Part shown: positions 12,621 through 22,405 of the stretch, one piece after another
How positions within the stretch are numbered: the stretch's first letter is position 1
Layout: every line of letters begins with the position of its first letter
NCBI GenBank assembly: GCA_963675135.1
Contig: OY776122.1
Span: 21,640,881-21,704,880 of the forward strand
DNA from: Galeopsis tetrahit
Lineage: Eukaryota > Streptophyta > Magnoliopsida > Lamiales > Lamiaceae
DNA length: 64,000 nt
Reading direction: 5' to 3'
Notes under the pieces: model-generated
Database searches by the model: none
Seen by the model: the letters and a program-made list of their open reading frames with translations, nothing else
What the model was told of the DNA's origin: nothing
Translations under genes and position numbers: made by a program

Positions 12621-13175
12621 TGTTGTTATATTATTAAGTTCAAAAATTAATTAATCTTCCATTTTGCGATTGTAGGAAAGTATACGCCAGTAAGGGTCAC
12701 TGCAATATCAAAATATATAGAAAACCAAGTCGAGTCAAGGGAGAATCCCTTTGCCCGCAAAATGGAAGATGCCCTGGATAGTGCTCACAGGTCCGGCGTT
12801 CCGTTTCCAAAGGTAAAATGACTTTATACCTCTTCTACAGTAGTACGCCGTGTACAAACTGAACACATAAATAATTCGCAAATGTTTTCGTGGGATCACA
12901 TAACTACATCTGAAATGGGTTGGCCCAGTGCAGGTGGGCTTTCAATTCGGAGTTTTTGGGTCTGCAAAAAGATAGGCGAGCCCCAAAGACCACTAATTGC
13001 CGAGCCGACCCGGGGGCATGTGGCCTTTTGGGGAGTGTACCCCTAGTACATGGTTGAACTCCATGTTTACTTGATTGTCTTTAAAGTCCTTAAATGTTTT
13101 GTGGACTTCCAATGTGGGATAGGTGACCCTTCACCTTCCCACCACTTAAACTCAAAGTTGAAACCCTTCAACTTC
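12621..13175 (-). other. leader/LTR region of the decayed copia element, cut by the CACTA insertion
   Basis: The sequence just upstream of Gag should be the leader, primer-binding site and 5' LTR. A splice-acceptor-like GATATTGCAG (minus strand, near 12705) suggests a spliced leader. CTTCCATTTTGCG at 12657 and its complement at 12760 form an inverted repeat. No TGGTATCAGAGC-type primer site was found. The CACTA element enters at 13175/13176, so the LTR would continue at 36520. Confidence 0.4.
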
Positions 13176-13199
13176 CACTACAAAAAACAACCTATTTAA

Positions 13200-13530
13200 A
13201 GAGGGCAAAGGCGAGGGAATTGCCCTCTTTAAGCGTTTTGGCGACAGCACAGGCGAGGGGCAATCGCCGTCGTCGAAGTGCTCCTCGCTAATTTATTGGC
13301 GAGGGCACCCTCGCCTATTATAGAGGGCAGAATCGCACTCGCGTATTGGCGAGGGCCAAACACACTCGCGTATTGGCGAGGGCATACCCACTCGCGTATT
13401 GGCGAGGGCGCGTGCCGTCGCCCATTAGCGAGAGTTTGTCCCGTCGCCTTTTCCCGAGAGCGAGGCCCCTCGCCAATTTCCGAGGGCAAAGACCGTCGCC
13501 TTTTCCCGAGAACGAGGCCCCTCACCAATA
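13200..13530. repeat. left subterminal repeat array of the CACTA element
   Basis: Many copies, in both orientations, of a core like ACTCGCGTATTGGCGAGGGC and CCGTCGCC/TCGCCTTTTCCCGAG. In En/Spm elements such arrays bind the TNPA-type protein; that function is inferred. Confidence 0.85.
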
Positions 13531-13548
13531 CGTTGTATTTAAAAAAAA

Positions 13549-13725
13549 CAGACCTGGGTTTCGAACCCAGGTCTCTAAGGCCACTTTTCTTACCCCTCAC
13601 CACCAGGCCACCATTAATTCTTTTTATTCAGACCTGGGCGCGCGCATGGGGGGTCGAACTCGCGACCTCCCGGATGTGAAGAGTTTATGCACCCCCCGTG
13701 TGCCAATTAGGCTAGGAGCTTTAAT
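13549..13725 (-). repeat. two tRNA-like (SINE-type) promoter modules
   Basis: On the minus strand one module has a perfect box A consensus TAGCCTAATTGG (13703-13714) and a box B-like GAGTTCGACCCC (about 13650-13661). A second module has TGGCCTGGTGG and GGTTCGAAACC (about 13556-13615). Both modules end in CCCAGGTCTG about 80 bp apart. This fits the head of a dimeric tRNA-derived SINE. Neither folds as an intact tRNA by eye. Confidence 0.5.
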
Positions 13726-13729
13726 CGTA

Positions 13730-14220
13730 ATATTTTTAATGCATTATATATTTATCCCTTTTAATTTCTGTTTTTATTCTTTAACTCAATTAATTTAATA
13801 AATTACCAACTATATGTTATTAACTCAATTAATTATATTAGCTCAATACTTAATTAATTTAACAAAGCCCCTCATTACTAAATTTAATAACTTATACTTA
13901 TATATGTATTAATTAACTCAATTTATTTAACAAATTCCTTCATTAATACTAAATTTAATAATTTATACTTATGTATGTATTAACTCAATTTTATTCTTTT
14001 ATTATTAATTAAGTCAATTAATTGAATAAATTACTAACTCAATTAATTTATATATTAGCTCAATACTTAATTAATTTAAAAAAATCCCTTCATTACTAAA
14101 TTTAATAACTTATTAACTCAATTACCAACTATAATTAACTCAATTTATTTAATAAATTACCAACTATATACTATTAACTCAATTCATTTATATATTAGAT
14201 CAATACTTAATTAATCACAC
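13730..14220. repeat. AT-rich degenerate repeat
   Basis: Repeated phrases such as TTAACTCAATTAATTTA, AATAAATTACCAACTATA and TAGCTCAATACTTAATTAATT recur irregularly. Non-coding, in the 3' part of the CACTA element. Confidence 0.7.
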
Positions 14221-14343
14221 ACAAGCAATATGAATTAAAACCATTAAAATAAAACATTGTCTCGTACGTTCACTTCAATTCAAGTACACAACATAAAAAA
14301 AAAAATCCCAAACAACTTCATCAATTTTTTAAAATCCAACAAG

Positions 14344-14673
14344 ACAACATAACTTAAAATGTATCAATCCTCGACCATCAGCAGCGTCATCATCACCATC
14401 ATCATCATCATCATTCCTAGCACCCTTCCCGTTACCCGACCCCCCTCTGAACTGGCTCATCATTGATGCCATCTGTGATGCCATCTCACGCGCAAACTCT
14501 TGACGTAAGCGCTCCTCCGTCTGAGTGACTGATTGCTGCAGTTCTTCACGTAAGAGACGCTCTCTCTCTCGACTAGCCCTCCGCTCTTCCAAAAGAGCAT
14601 TGTCGATGTCGGCCTGGCTAAATCGTCCAAACGATGTACCAGAAGATGTCTCACCAAGACCAGAAGTGACACG
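14344..14673 (-). pseudogene. CACTA second gene, C-terminal exon (severed)
   Basis: Minus-strand coding tail with a Ser/Gly-rich start, a charged coiled-coil-like stretch (ALLEERRASRERERLLREEL) and an acidic (N)DDDDDGDDD tail. It is the continuation of the exon that breaks off at 30255-30260: the five bases ACACG are present on both sides of the Sirevirus and the frame continues across the join. This identifies it as the C-terminal part of the Transposase_24-type protein starting at 31657. As the genome stands it is separated from its promoter by 15.6 kb. Confidence 0.75.
14669..14673. other. target-site duplication ACACG (left)
   Basis: ACACG immediately before the left LTR; repeated at 30255-30259 after the right LTR. 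Confidence 0.95.
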
Positions 14674-16516
14674 TGTTGGTCCTGAAAGGAGTAGATAACA
14701 AGTGTATGGGGGGGGGAATACACTTGTATGCAAATTCTTTTCAACTAGATCAAACCAGAACTCAGCAAGGTTGTCTTGGACAACTCTGCTGAAGATGATT
14801 AACTCTTCTAAGATAATCAATCTACTAAGTACTATTGAGTACTTAGTTGAATAGCTATCTAGGGGAGTTATATGTGCGGAATAGTGGTTGGCCCTTTAAG
14901 TTTAGACTCCTTTAATTTCTGAAATCACTTAGTCAATGTAACGCAGTCCAGTTAAGCTTCAGGGAAGTTGTCCAAAACAGTTTTGCACAGTCTTTGAATA
15001 TGTATCTTTGAAAGATCAGTTTTGTGTGCAGTGTTGAATGAATGTAAGTACTTGTAAAGTAAATCAACACAAGAGTTTATAGTGGTTCAGAGACTCAAGC
15101 TCCTACATCCACTTTCCCTGATTTAACAGGATAATTCCTTCACTCTTGGAATTAACTTGTTTTATAGTGCCAAGGTGCACTTGATCAAGAACACCACTCC
15201 TTGGTGAATTGATCCCTAGGATGTCTAGAGTCCTAGTACCCTCTTCTCAACTCAGAACTGAACTGTTCTTCTCTCAACAGTCAGCTCCTACCACTTCTAC
15301 TACTACAACCTTCTCACTTTCACTCTTGAAAGGTGTAAGGGTTGAAGTAAGGTTCCAACTAATGAGATATCCTTTACAATGAAGATCAGTGTATAAGGAT
15401 AGGATATCTCTCTAAGCTTGTGTATGGATATACAATTTGGTTCAGCTTAGAAGAAGTGTTTGAAGACTAAGATAGTCTTTGAAAGCTTTGAAAGCACTCT
15501 AGCTTGTAAGAACTTTGAGCTTAGTTGGATTGTGTTGAGGTGCTTTCAAATGGTCTTCACACTTCTGTATTTATAGACAAAATGGAGGATTTGCCCGTTG
15601 GAGAGGCAGCCCCAAATTGCTATAAATGTCTTCCTTGAGTTCTTCAAACTGGAAGACAGATTCTTGATAGTGACATGTCCTCATTTGGGTAATAAACGGC
15701 TGTAACAGTTTTGTCTTCATTCTGCAGCACTTTTCCCAATGTTTGACTTCTTGTTAGGACTTGGACATGGCTTCTGAAGGTTGATCCAATGATAGGACAA
15801 CATTCCTTATCATCTGGACAACTCTCCTTATCACTATCAGCAGTTTTGCTTTTCAGCATGGTTGGCTTGCTCTTCTTCAGATGACTTGGCTCATTCCCTT
15901 TATTTCTTTAAGGATGGTCTTAGCTTATTTCTTTGAAGACCTTTAGGGAGTGATTGTCTCAAACTCTTCAGCATAGTTGACCTCAGGCTTTCAGAGCACT
16001 TCATCTTGATCAATTTAGCTGAGACAACTCCTCTGGACAACTCTTCTGATCAGCATGATTGGTCTTTTTGCATCAGAGCACTTTATACTTTGGAGTTGGC
16101 TTATCTGGAAAACTCTCCTGATGAAAACCTTTGAGTAGTCTTGTCCTTTTGAGCTTGTAAACTTGTTCTTGCATATGGTTAGCTTCTTTGGACAACTCTC
16201 CTGATCAGAGTTTTATGAGTGCTTTCTCTGGACAACTCTCCTGATAAGAGCATCTTAGATTTCATAGAGTGTCCTTACTTTTAAGTGATTGTTCCAGAAT
16301 TTGAGCCTTGGGGGGACTTGATCTTGATCATCTTCAAAGCATAGGTTCCCCCTCAAATTGTGCATCTAATTGTCTAAGAGCTGCCTAACATTTCAGCTTC
16401 TCATCTAGCCTATAATCTATATGTTCTAACATTCTTAGAACATATTTATATTGACTTAGGCATGTCTCAGGGGGTTTTGGTATTAGATCAAAACATATCT
16501 CATTTTATTCCCAACA
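14674..16516 (-). repeat. 3' LTR of the Sirevirus
   Basis: 1843 bp, TG...CA ends. Contains a minus-strand TATA-like box (complement of TATTTATA at 15568-15575), G9 at 14708-14716, and repeated GGACAACTCTnCTGA units (e.g. 14776, 16035, 16192, 16227). Confidence 0.95.
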
Positions 16517-16533
16517 ATTTCCCCCTTTTTGAT
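16517..16533 (-). promoter_or_regulatory. polypurine tract
   Basis: Minus strand reads AAAAAGGGGGAAAT directly against the LTR start, the expected place for plus-strand DNA priming. Confidence 0.85.
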
Positions 16534-16999
16534 GATGCCAAAACCTTTACAACTTAAGCTAAAGTGACTTGTCTACACCTATTACATGTATCTTCAGAAG
16601 ACATGACTGAGGTCAATATTCCTGAAAAATAATGTGTTAGTGTATTCACTGTTTTTGTTGCAAGTAGGTTTTAAGATAGGCATAGAGAGATTTGTGTTTC
16701 TTGATTCAAAATAAGTTCAACTATCATTCATTAAAAAATCATTACAGGCATGTTGATAGTTGAAATTAACATATCAGAGCATGAATCAATAGCACTTAAA
16801 TACATCAGAGCATTTCATTCTAATAATTCAAGACAAAAATAATATTTTCAGCATCAGAGCACAGAGCTTGTATCAGAGCAATCTTTAATAGATCAGAGCA
16901 ATTCATAGCAAACCAGAGCAAACAGATTAACACATCAGCAATCTTGACCATATTTCAGCATAGTTGATCATTCAAGTAAGGTCAGAAGACTTAGCCATT
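16534..16999 (-). repeat. 3' untranslated region with ATCAGAGCA repeats
   Basis: Between ORF3 and the polypurine tract. ATCAGAGCA or CAGAGCA recurs at least eight times between about 16770 and 16925 on the plus strand. In the element RNA these read as TGCTCTGAT, complementary to part of its own primer-binding site (TGGTATCAGAGC). No coding region seen. Confidence 0.75.
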
Positions 17000-19900
17000 T
17001 CAAAGATCATCCTCAGGAGGTGGCAACATTCCATACTGTGCCCACACTCTTCTTTTCAGTGCCATGGCTTCTTGGTTGGTTCCCTTAGGTCCAAGAACCA
17101 TCTTGTTCAGCTTAAGGATCTCAGTGAATTCCCTCAGAATTCTTGCTTGGTCAATCCATCCTTCAAGCTTTGGAGGCATGTAAATGATTGGCTTGGGAGC
17201 TGTGAGTTCAAATCTTGCAATGTCAGCAGCTGCAAGTAGTTGTTGATACAACTCTCTGTAGTATTCTAGCATGAACTCAGTGAAGGCAGAGTTTGCATCT
17301 CCTCCATTCCATCTGTCAATGACATAAAAGTCATAGACAAACTCCCTTTTGGCTTCTTCCCATATGTCATTCAGTTGAATTGGCACCCATTTATCCAAGT
17401 GTGGATATTTGGTGTCCATTGGGATTAGAAGCTGAGGCTTCATCTTGCTGTAAGTTGCTCTTCTCCTTCTTGGTTTCTGAAAATTTGCTCTTCTTTCATC
17501 TCTTGCTCTGTTGGCTTCTTCCATTAAGTCCATTTTCTCTTGGGCCCTCATCATGGCCAGTTTTTGTTGTGTTTCAGGGTCTTTGCCATACCCTTCATGA
17601 AACAGTTTTGATGGATCAAGAGCTAGGACTGTTGTCTTCTTCTTAGGTTCAGGTCCAAATCCTTCAGCAAATAACTCTTCAATGTCTTCAGAGGACTTGG
17701 TACCTTCAGCAGTTTTTCCAGATTCAGAAGATTTGGGCTCTTCAGCAGTTTTGGCTTTCTTTGATGTAGGCTCATCTTCATCAATTCTGAATTCAGGTGG
17801 AAGATCAAGGCTGCTAGGAAAGTCAGTGAATTTCTCAATTTGTCTCTTCTTTCCTTGGGCCTTCTTGATCTTTCCTCTGGTTTGGACACCTTCAGCATCT
17901 TTGTCCAAACCTGACACTTCACCACCTGGTCTTTGCTGTTTCCTTGCCTTCTCTTCTTGAGCTGAGGCCATTGAGTTTTTCAATGCCAATGCTAACTGCT
18001 CCTCTTCATCCAATTCTTCCAAATTCAGCACTTCTGGCTCTTTTCCCTTTCCTTCAGGGACTTTGTCTTTCCCTTTCACTGGACTTCCAATCACCAAGGC
18101 ACCTTTTGCTCTAGCTCTTTCCCTTTCCCCCTTTTTGGCAGCATCAAAGCACTGGGGCTTTAGGTCACTCATTGTTGAGGCCATCAGGGATTGGGCCTGG
18201 TTTAGGGACTTCATCTCTCCCAACAAATATACATTCTCATCATGTATATTCTGCATTCTATCACTGCTCAAGCTAAGGAAAGCTAGAACAGGCTTCATCT
18301 TTTGTTGGACAACCTCTTCCATGGCTGTTTTCAGAGATGCATCCAGTTGGGCTTTTAAGAGCTCAGTGAGGTTGGCCACTGCACCTTCAGCAATGTTGGC
18401 CAACACTTCTTGGGAAAATTTTTCTGAGGCAGCTTTGACCATAGCTAGCCTTTGCTCTTCAGCTCTTCTCTTCTGCAGTGCAGTCTTCTTTCCAATTGCT
18501 TGTTTGACAGTTAGCCTGAGAGCTTTGACATTAGCATTGTGATTGTCTCTCAGCAGCTTTTGCTCTTTCTTGACCTCCTCTGAGATGGCTTTCATGGTTG
18601 ATTTTGCACTTTGAACTTCAGTGGAGATGGTTTGGAGACCAGATTCCACACCACTGATCCTTGCCTCAAGAGTTGGTAGCACAACATCTTCAGAGCCAGT
18701 GAGCCTCATTTCTACAGATGCTAGAGTCCTTCCTTGCTCATTCAATGCTCCTGAGGTTTCAGCATGAGCAGATTGGACTTGATGAGCCAAGGAGTCCAAC
18801 TTCTCTGATTGCATTCCAAGTAAGGCCTGAGCTGAGCCTGTATCAACTTGAATAGGTGCATCTGTGAGGAACTCATCTGCAAAAATTTGGTCAAGAGAAA
18901 TACCTGCAACATCAGATAAATCAAACAAGTTAGGAAATAAGCACTCATCACCCTCAATTTCTTTTGCATAAGACTCTGATACATCAGCAGTCTTCTTCTC
19001 ATTTTCAACTTGTTCTTTTCTCCCTTCATGAATAATGTTCTCACTCAAGGAATCAGGCCTCCTTTCACCAAGGGATTTCTGAAGTTCAGATTTGACTTCA
19101 AGAATAACCTGTCCTTCCTCACTTATTCCACCCTCATTTGGTGGTACACTCACTATCTTAGTGATGACTACCTCTCTTTCATCCTCAACTCCCTCTGATT
19201 TTTCAACTAACCTTTCCTTTTCAACTCCTTCTCCTAAACCTGCTACATCTCCACCTTCATCAAGGTTTAAAGATGGCAGTTGTGGGGAGATCACAGTGCT
19301 TATATCAGCAGCCACTGAGTCATCCTGAATGATTAAGGGCTGATCAATGTCCAACTCCTCTGACACTGAATAGGCCTTAATCAAACTAGCCTCTAATATA
19401 GGAACCTCAACATCTTTAGGCTGTGCCTTGGGTTCAGAAGAACCTTCACTGGCAGATGTGTCTTTGGTTGTGTTACCACCCTTGGTCAACACTTCTGAAG
19501 TTACAGAGCCTTTCCTATGATAGGTTTTGGGAGGATTGGAAAGTCTATCTGCTACAGAAGACTTGGGTTGAAGGGGTTCAGGGAGGTTGGCTTGAGGGGT
19601 TTCAGGAGGGTTGGGATTTGAAGGGTTGGAGGGATCATCAGGGGAATCATCATCATTAGAGCCACTGTCAGGGTGTTTGATTCCCTTGGCTTTTCTTTCT
19701 TTCTCCTCCTTAGTCTTATCAGCCACCAGCTTTGCAAAAATCTCCTCATCAATGAGGAGTCTTGTCTTTGAAACTCCAGCAAAGTGTAGCAATCTGTTCT
19801 CCTCTATTTGCCACCAGTTTGCACCCTTGTCTTGAATGACTTGTGATATCTCCATCATAGATTTGTCTTTCACATCAACAAGCATCCTTAGATCATGAAA

Positions 19901-21727
19901 GGCCTTCTGAATTCTTGGAAATTCAGCAAGTTGTGGATACAAACTGTCCACAGTAGCCTTGGCTCCTCCTCTGAGCATACTTTCAAAAGTATACTCCTCC
20001 TCATCTCCACTTGAATGGGGACTTTGGGTTATAGGGGAGTTGGCTCTGGGTTCTCCTAATGTGGCTTTAGGTAGATTAAGTTCAGGGATCTTGGCTTCAG
20101 ATGGGTTGGGTACAGTCGAAGGATCTTCAGTTGCTTTAGAGAGCAATGAATCTGAAGGGGCTTTACTCAGGGGGGTTGGCTCATGAAGTGCATGCTCTAG
20201 GAGCTTTGAATAGTTGAGCATGGATGAGTCAAGGGGAGACAGGAGTCTTGTCTCATCTACTGCTAAATCAGCAAGCACATCTATGCCACTTCTTTGCTCA
20301 TTCCCTTCAGGAGAATATCTCTTAGTGAGATTTACAGGGGTAATGGGTTGGTTGGAAGGGGTAACATGGGTTTCAGGGGAGTTGGGCTCAAGATACCGAA
20401 TTTCAGGGAGGTTGGCCTCTATGGGTTGACCTTCAGGGACTTTGGATTCTGGAGTTCCAGAACCAGATGAATTGGTCCTTGACATGGATTTGGCCCTGCT
20501 TTCAGCTCTGCTCTTCCTTAGAGCCAATTGAAGAGACCTCTCTTCTTGCAGCTCCAACACCTTTTCAGTAGGTTTGGCCCTTCTCTTGCTGGCCCTGCTA
20601 CTTCCACTTCCTTCCTTCTCAGGAACAACTTCCCTGATTCTCTTATCACCCTTAGACTTTTGTCTAGTCTCATTGTACTTTTGCCTGAGTTCTTCTGAAT
20701 GATCAGATGGCACTTGTACACCTTCTCTAGCAACTTCTTCAATCTCAGCTGAAGCATCTGAATTCTCTTCTGAGATTCTCTGAGACATTTTTCTTGTCTT
20801 TACAGCCCTGGCCTTTGTTCTCTTTTTCATCTTAGGCTTCTCTTCCTCCTGTTCTTCAGCAGGCTTGGCCAGTAGCATCCTTCTTTTCTCAGTTTTCTTA
20901 CTGAGCTTTCTGAACAGGATCTTTTGGGCTGGGAGGGGCTTTGCAAAGGTCTGCATCTGGGAATAGTGTGAAAACCTTTCAATCAACAAGCTTGCCCTGG
21001 TGCAATACTTGATTTTCCCTTCTAGCACCACCTTGTTGTGGGCTTTCACCTTAAATTTAGCCTTCTCCTTCATCATCTCAGACATGATGAAGGTCCTCCA
21101 ATCAAACTTGATGCCCTTATCACTGGCATCAATAATGGCAGCCATGATTCTGATCCTTGGCTGGCTAACTTGCTCTAGGCTTCCAGTGTTGCTTAAGAGG
21201 CTCTTAGCAACTACCTCAAAGAGATTAAGAAACTCTGGCTTGAGAGTTTTCTTGTTTTGAGTTGAGGAGAGAGGGCCTGGAACTAATAACCACTCTTGGG
21301 CTATTTCCTCTTCATGTCCAGTGCCATACACTTCTGGATTCCTTCCCTCATAAGGCAATCCAAAGGCTCCTTCCAGATCTTCTGAGGAGAATCTAACTCT
21401 ATGGAATCTCTCCTCTTCCTCTCCTTCAGCTGTGTAGGATAGCCTGGTTGATACTTCACCATCTTCAGGCTTGCTTCTCCACTTGAGGAAGGCAAAGAAT
21501 TCTGCCATATAACTTTCCAAGCAAGAGCTTGGTCTTTCTTCCAAGAACTTTTGGAGACCAGCCCTTCTCAACCATCTCAGGGTTGGAGTAATCTCAGGAT
21601 CTTCACTTTCAAAAGAGATAATTGGCTCAAAGTGAAGATTGTTCTTGTTGCTTAGATAGCCAAAATCTAGGTCTAGATCCTTGTTGGAGAAATCAACAAG
21701 CATCTCAGGTCTAACCTTGGGGGCCAT
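17000..21727 (-). CDS. Sirevirus third ORF (env-like position), 1575 aa
   Basis: Open frame of 1575 codons from MAPKVRPEML, downstream of pol in the same sense. The first 280 residues look globular and resemble domains found in plant retroelement extra ORFs (WLRRAGLQKFLE...FGLPYEGRNPE); this match is weak. Residues 290-460 are very basic. Residues 420-780 are Pro/Ser/Glu-rich with recurring NSPE/NLPE motifs. From about 950 to 1200 there are long Leu/Lys/Ala heptad-like stretches suggesting coiled coil. The last 350 residues are charged, ending PPPEDDL. No signal peptide or membrane span is visible, so an envelope function is not supported; the position alone recalls Sirevirus env-like genes. 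Function unknown. Confidence 0.85.
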   Translation of the reverse strand: MAPKVRPEMLVDFSNKDLDLDFGYLSNKNNLHFEPIISFESEDPEITPTLRWLRRAGLQKFLEERPSSCLESYMAEFFAFLKWRSKPEDGEVSTRLSYTAEGEEEERFHRVRFSSEDLEGAFGLPYEGRNPEVYGTGHEEEIAQEWLLVPGPLSSTQNKKTLKPEFLNLFEVVAKSLLSNTGSLEQVSQPRIRIMAAIIDASDKGIKFDWRTFIMSEMMKEKAKFKVKAHNKVVLEGKIKYCTRASLLIERFSHYSQMQTFAKPLPAQKILFRKLSKKTEKRRMLLAKPAEEQEEEKPKMKKRTKARAVKTRKMSQRISEENSDASAEIEEVAREGVQVPSDHSEELRQKYNETRQKSKGDKRIREVVPEKEGSGSSRASKRRAKPTEKVLELQEERSLQLALRKSRAESRAKSMSRTNSSGSGTPESKVPEGQPIEANLPEIRYLEPNSPETHVTPSNQPITPVNLTKRYSPEGNEQRSGIDVLADLAVDETRLLSPLDSSMLNYSKLLEHALHEPTPLSKAPSDSLLSKATEDPSTVPNPSEAKIPELNLPKATLGEPRANSPITQSPHSSGDEEEYTFESMLRGGAKATVDSLYPQLAEFPRIQKAFHDLRMLVDVKDKSMMEISQVIQDKGANWWQIEENRLLHFAGVSKTRLLIDEEIFAKLVADKTKEEKERKAKGIKHPDSGSNDDDSPDDPSNPSNPNPPETPQANLPEPLQPKSSVADRLSNPPKTYHRKGSVTSEVLTKGGNTTKDTSASEGSSEPKAQPKDVEVPILEASLIKAYSVSEELDIDQPLIIQDDSVAADISTVISPQLPSLNLDEGGDVAGLGEGVEKERLVEKSEGVEDEREVVITKIVSVPPNEGGISEEGQVILEVKSELQKSLGERRPDSLSENIIHEGRKEQVENEKKTADVSESYAKEIEGDECLFPNLFDLSDVAGISLDQIFADEFLTDAPIQVDTGSAQALLGMQSEKLDSLAHQVQSAHAETSGALNEQGRTLASVEMRLTGSEDVVLPTLEARISGVESGLQTISTEVQSAKSTMKAISEEVKKEQKLLRDNHNANVKALRLTVKQAIGKKTALQKRRAEEQRLAMVKAASEKFSQEVLANIAEGAVANLTELLKAQLDASLKTAMEEVVQQKMKPVLAFLSLSSDRMQNIHDENVYLLGEMKSLNQAQSLMASTMSDLKPQCFDAAKKGERERARAKGALVIGSPVKGKDKVPEGKGKEPEVLNLEELDEEEQLALALKNSMASAQEEKARKQQRPGGEVSGLDKDAEGVQTRGKIKKAQGKKRQIEKFTDFPSSLDLPPEFRIDEDEPTSKKAKTAEEPKSSESGKTAEGTKSSEDIEELFAEGFGPEPKKKTTVLALDPSKLFHEGYGKDPETQQKLAMMRAQEKMDLMEEANRARDERRANFQKPRRRRATYSKMKPQLLIPMDTKYPHLDKWVPIQLNDIWEEAKREFVYDFYVIDRWNGGDANSAFTEFMLEYYRELYQQLLAAADIARFELTAPKPIIYMPPKLEGWIDQARILREFTEILKLNKMVLGPKGTNQEAMALKRRVWAQYGMLPPPEDDL

Positions 21728-22405
21728 TGAAATTTACGGAGAGAAGTTTGATGAAGAATGAGAAAGTTTGAAGAACTTTTGAGTTAGGGTTTCGAATACT
21801 TGGGGAAGAAGTGTTTGTGGGTTTCTTAAGACTTGTGAATATTCTAAAAAGAATGTTTGTCAATGAGTTGGTAAGGTCTTGAGATAATTCAAAGGTGAAC
21901 AAAAATGGAAATCCAAAATGAACGGCTAGGATTGATTTCAGGGGAGTTGTCCATTTTTGATCCAATGGTCAAAAACCAATGTAACAGTGAAATAACTGTT
22001 TTATTCAAAACGTGGGTGGTTTTAAATGTTTGTTTAAGGCTGGGGATTTTTCGAGATAGATCATGTCCCAAAAAGTTTAATGCAAACAAGAGTTAAATCT
22101 TGGCATTTAATGCATGGTAAGTGACCTTTTGGGTGGGAGACAAATTAAATCCCAGAAAGGTGAAAACTGTATTTCAAGGGACAGATTTCGAGATAGGTTT
22201 TGAACACCAAAAATAGGTGCTTATCATACCAAGATTTGGTTTGATAGCTAGGACAACTTATCTGACCCTACATGGACAAGTGTCCTGAAGAACTGTGGAC
22301 AAGTGTCCTGAAGAGGTAAGGTCATGTTTCTGAATTTCAGTAGACTTGACCAAGTCTGCTGAAGTTTGAGTTTGTTTCCCCCTTAATCAATGAACTTCTT
22401 TGGAC
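21728..22405 (-). other. spacer between pol and ORF3
   Basis: About 680 bp without a conserved frame. It holds repeated GGACAAGTGTCCTGAAGA units (22274-22315) and a TCAGTAGACTTGACC motif near 22337. Expression of ORF3 probably needs a spliced or separate transcript, but no promoter was identified. Confidence 0.5.

Noticed and set aside
13549..13615. A real tRNA gene
   Set aside because: Box-like sequences are present, but no cloverleaf with acceptor stem and anticodon arm can be drawn.
13346..13798. Plus-strand frame of 150 codons at the CACTA left end
   Set aside because: Produced by the subterminal repeat array and the tRNA-like modules; repeats give the long open frame.
18063..18542. Long plus-strand frames across ORF3, pol and gag of the Sirevirus
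   Set aside because: They are reverse-frame shadows of strongly coding minus-strand genes.
17000..21727. Envelope glycoprotein
   Set aside because: No signal peptide, membrane span or cysteine pattern; only the position resembles env-like Sirevirus ORFs.
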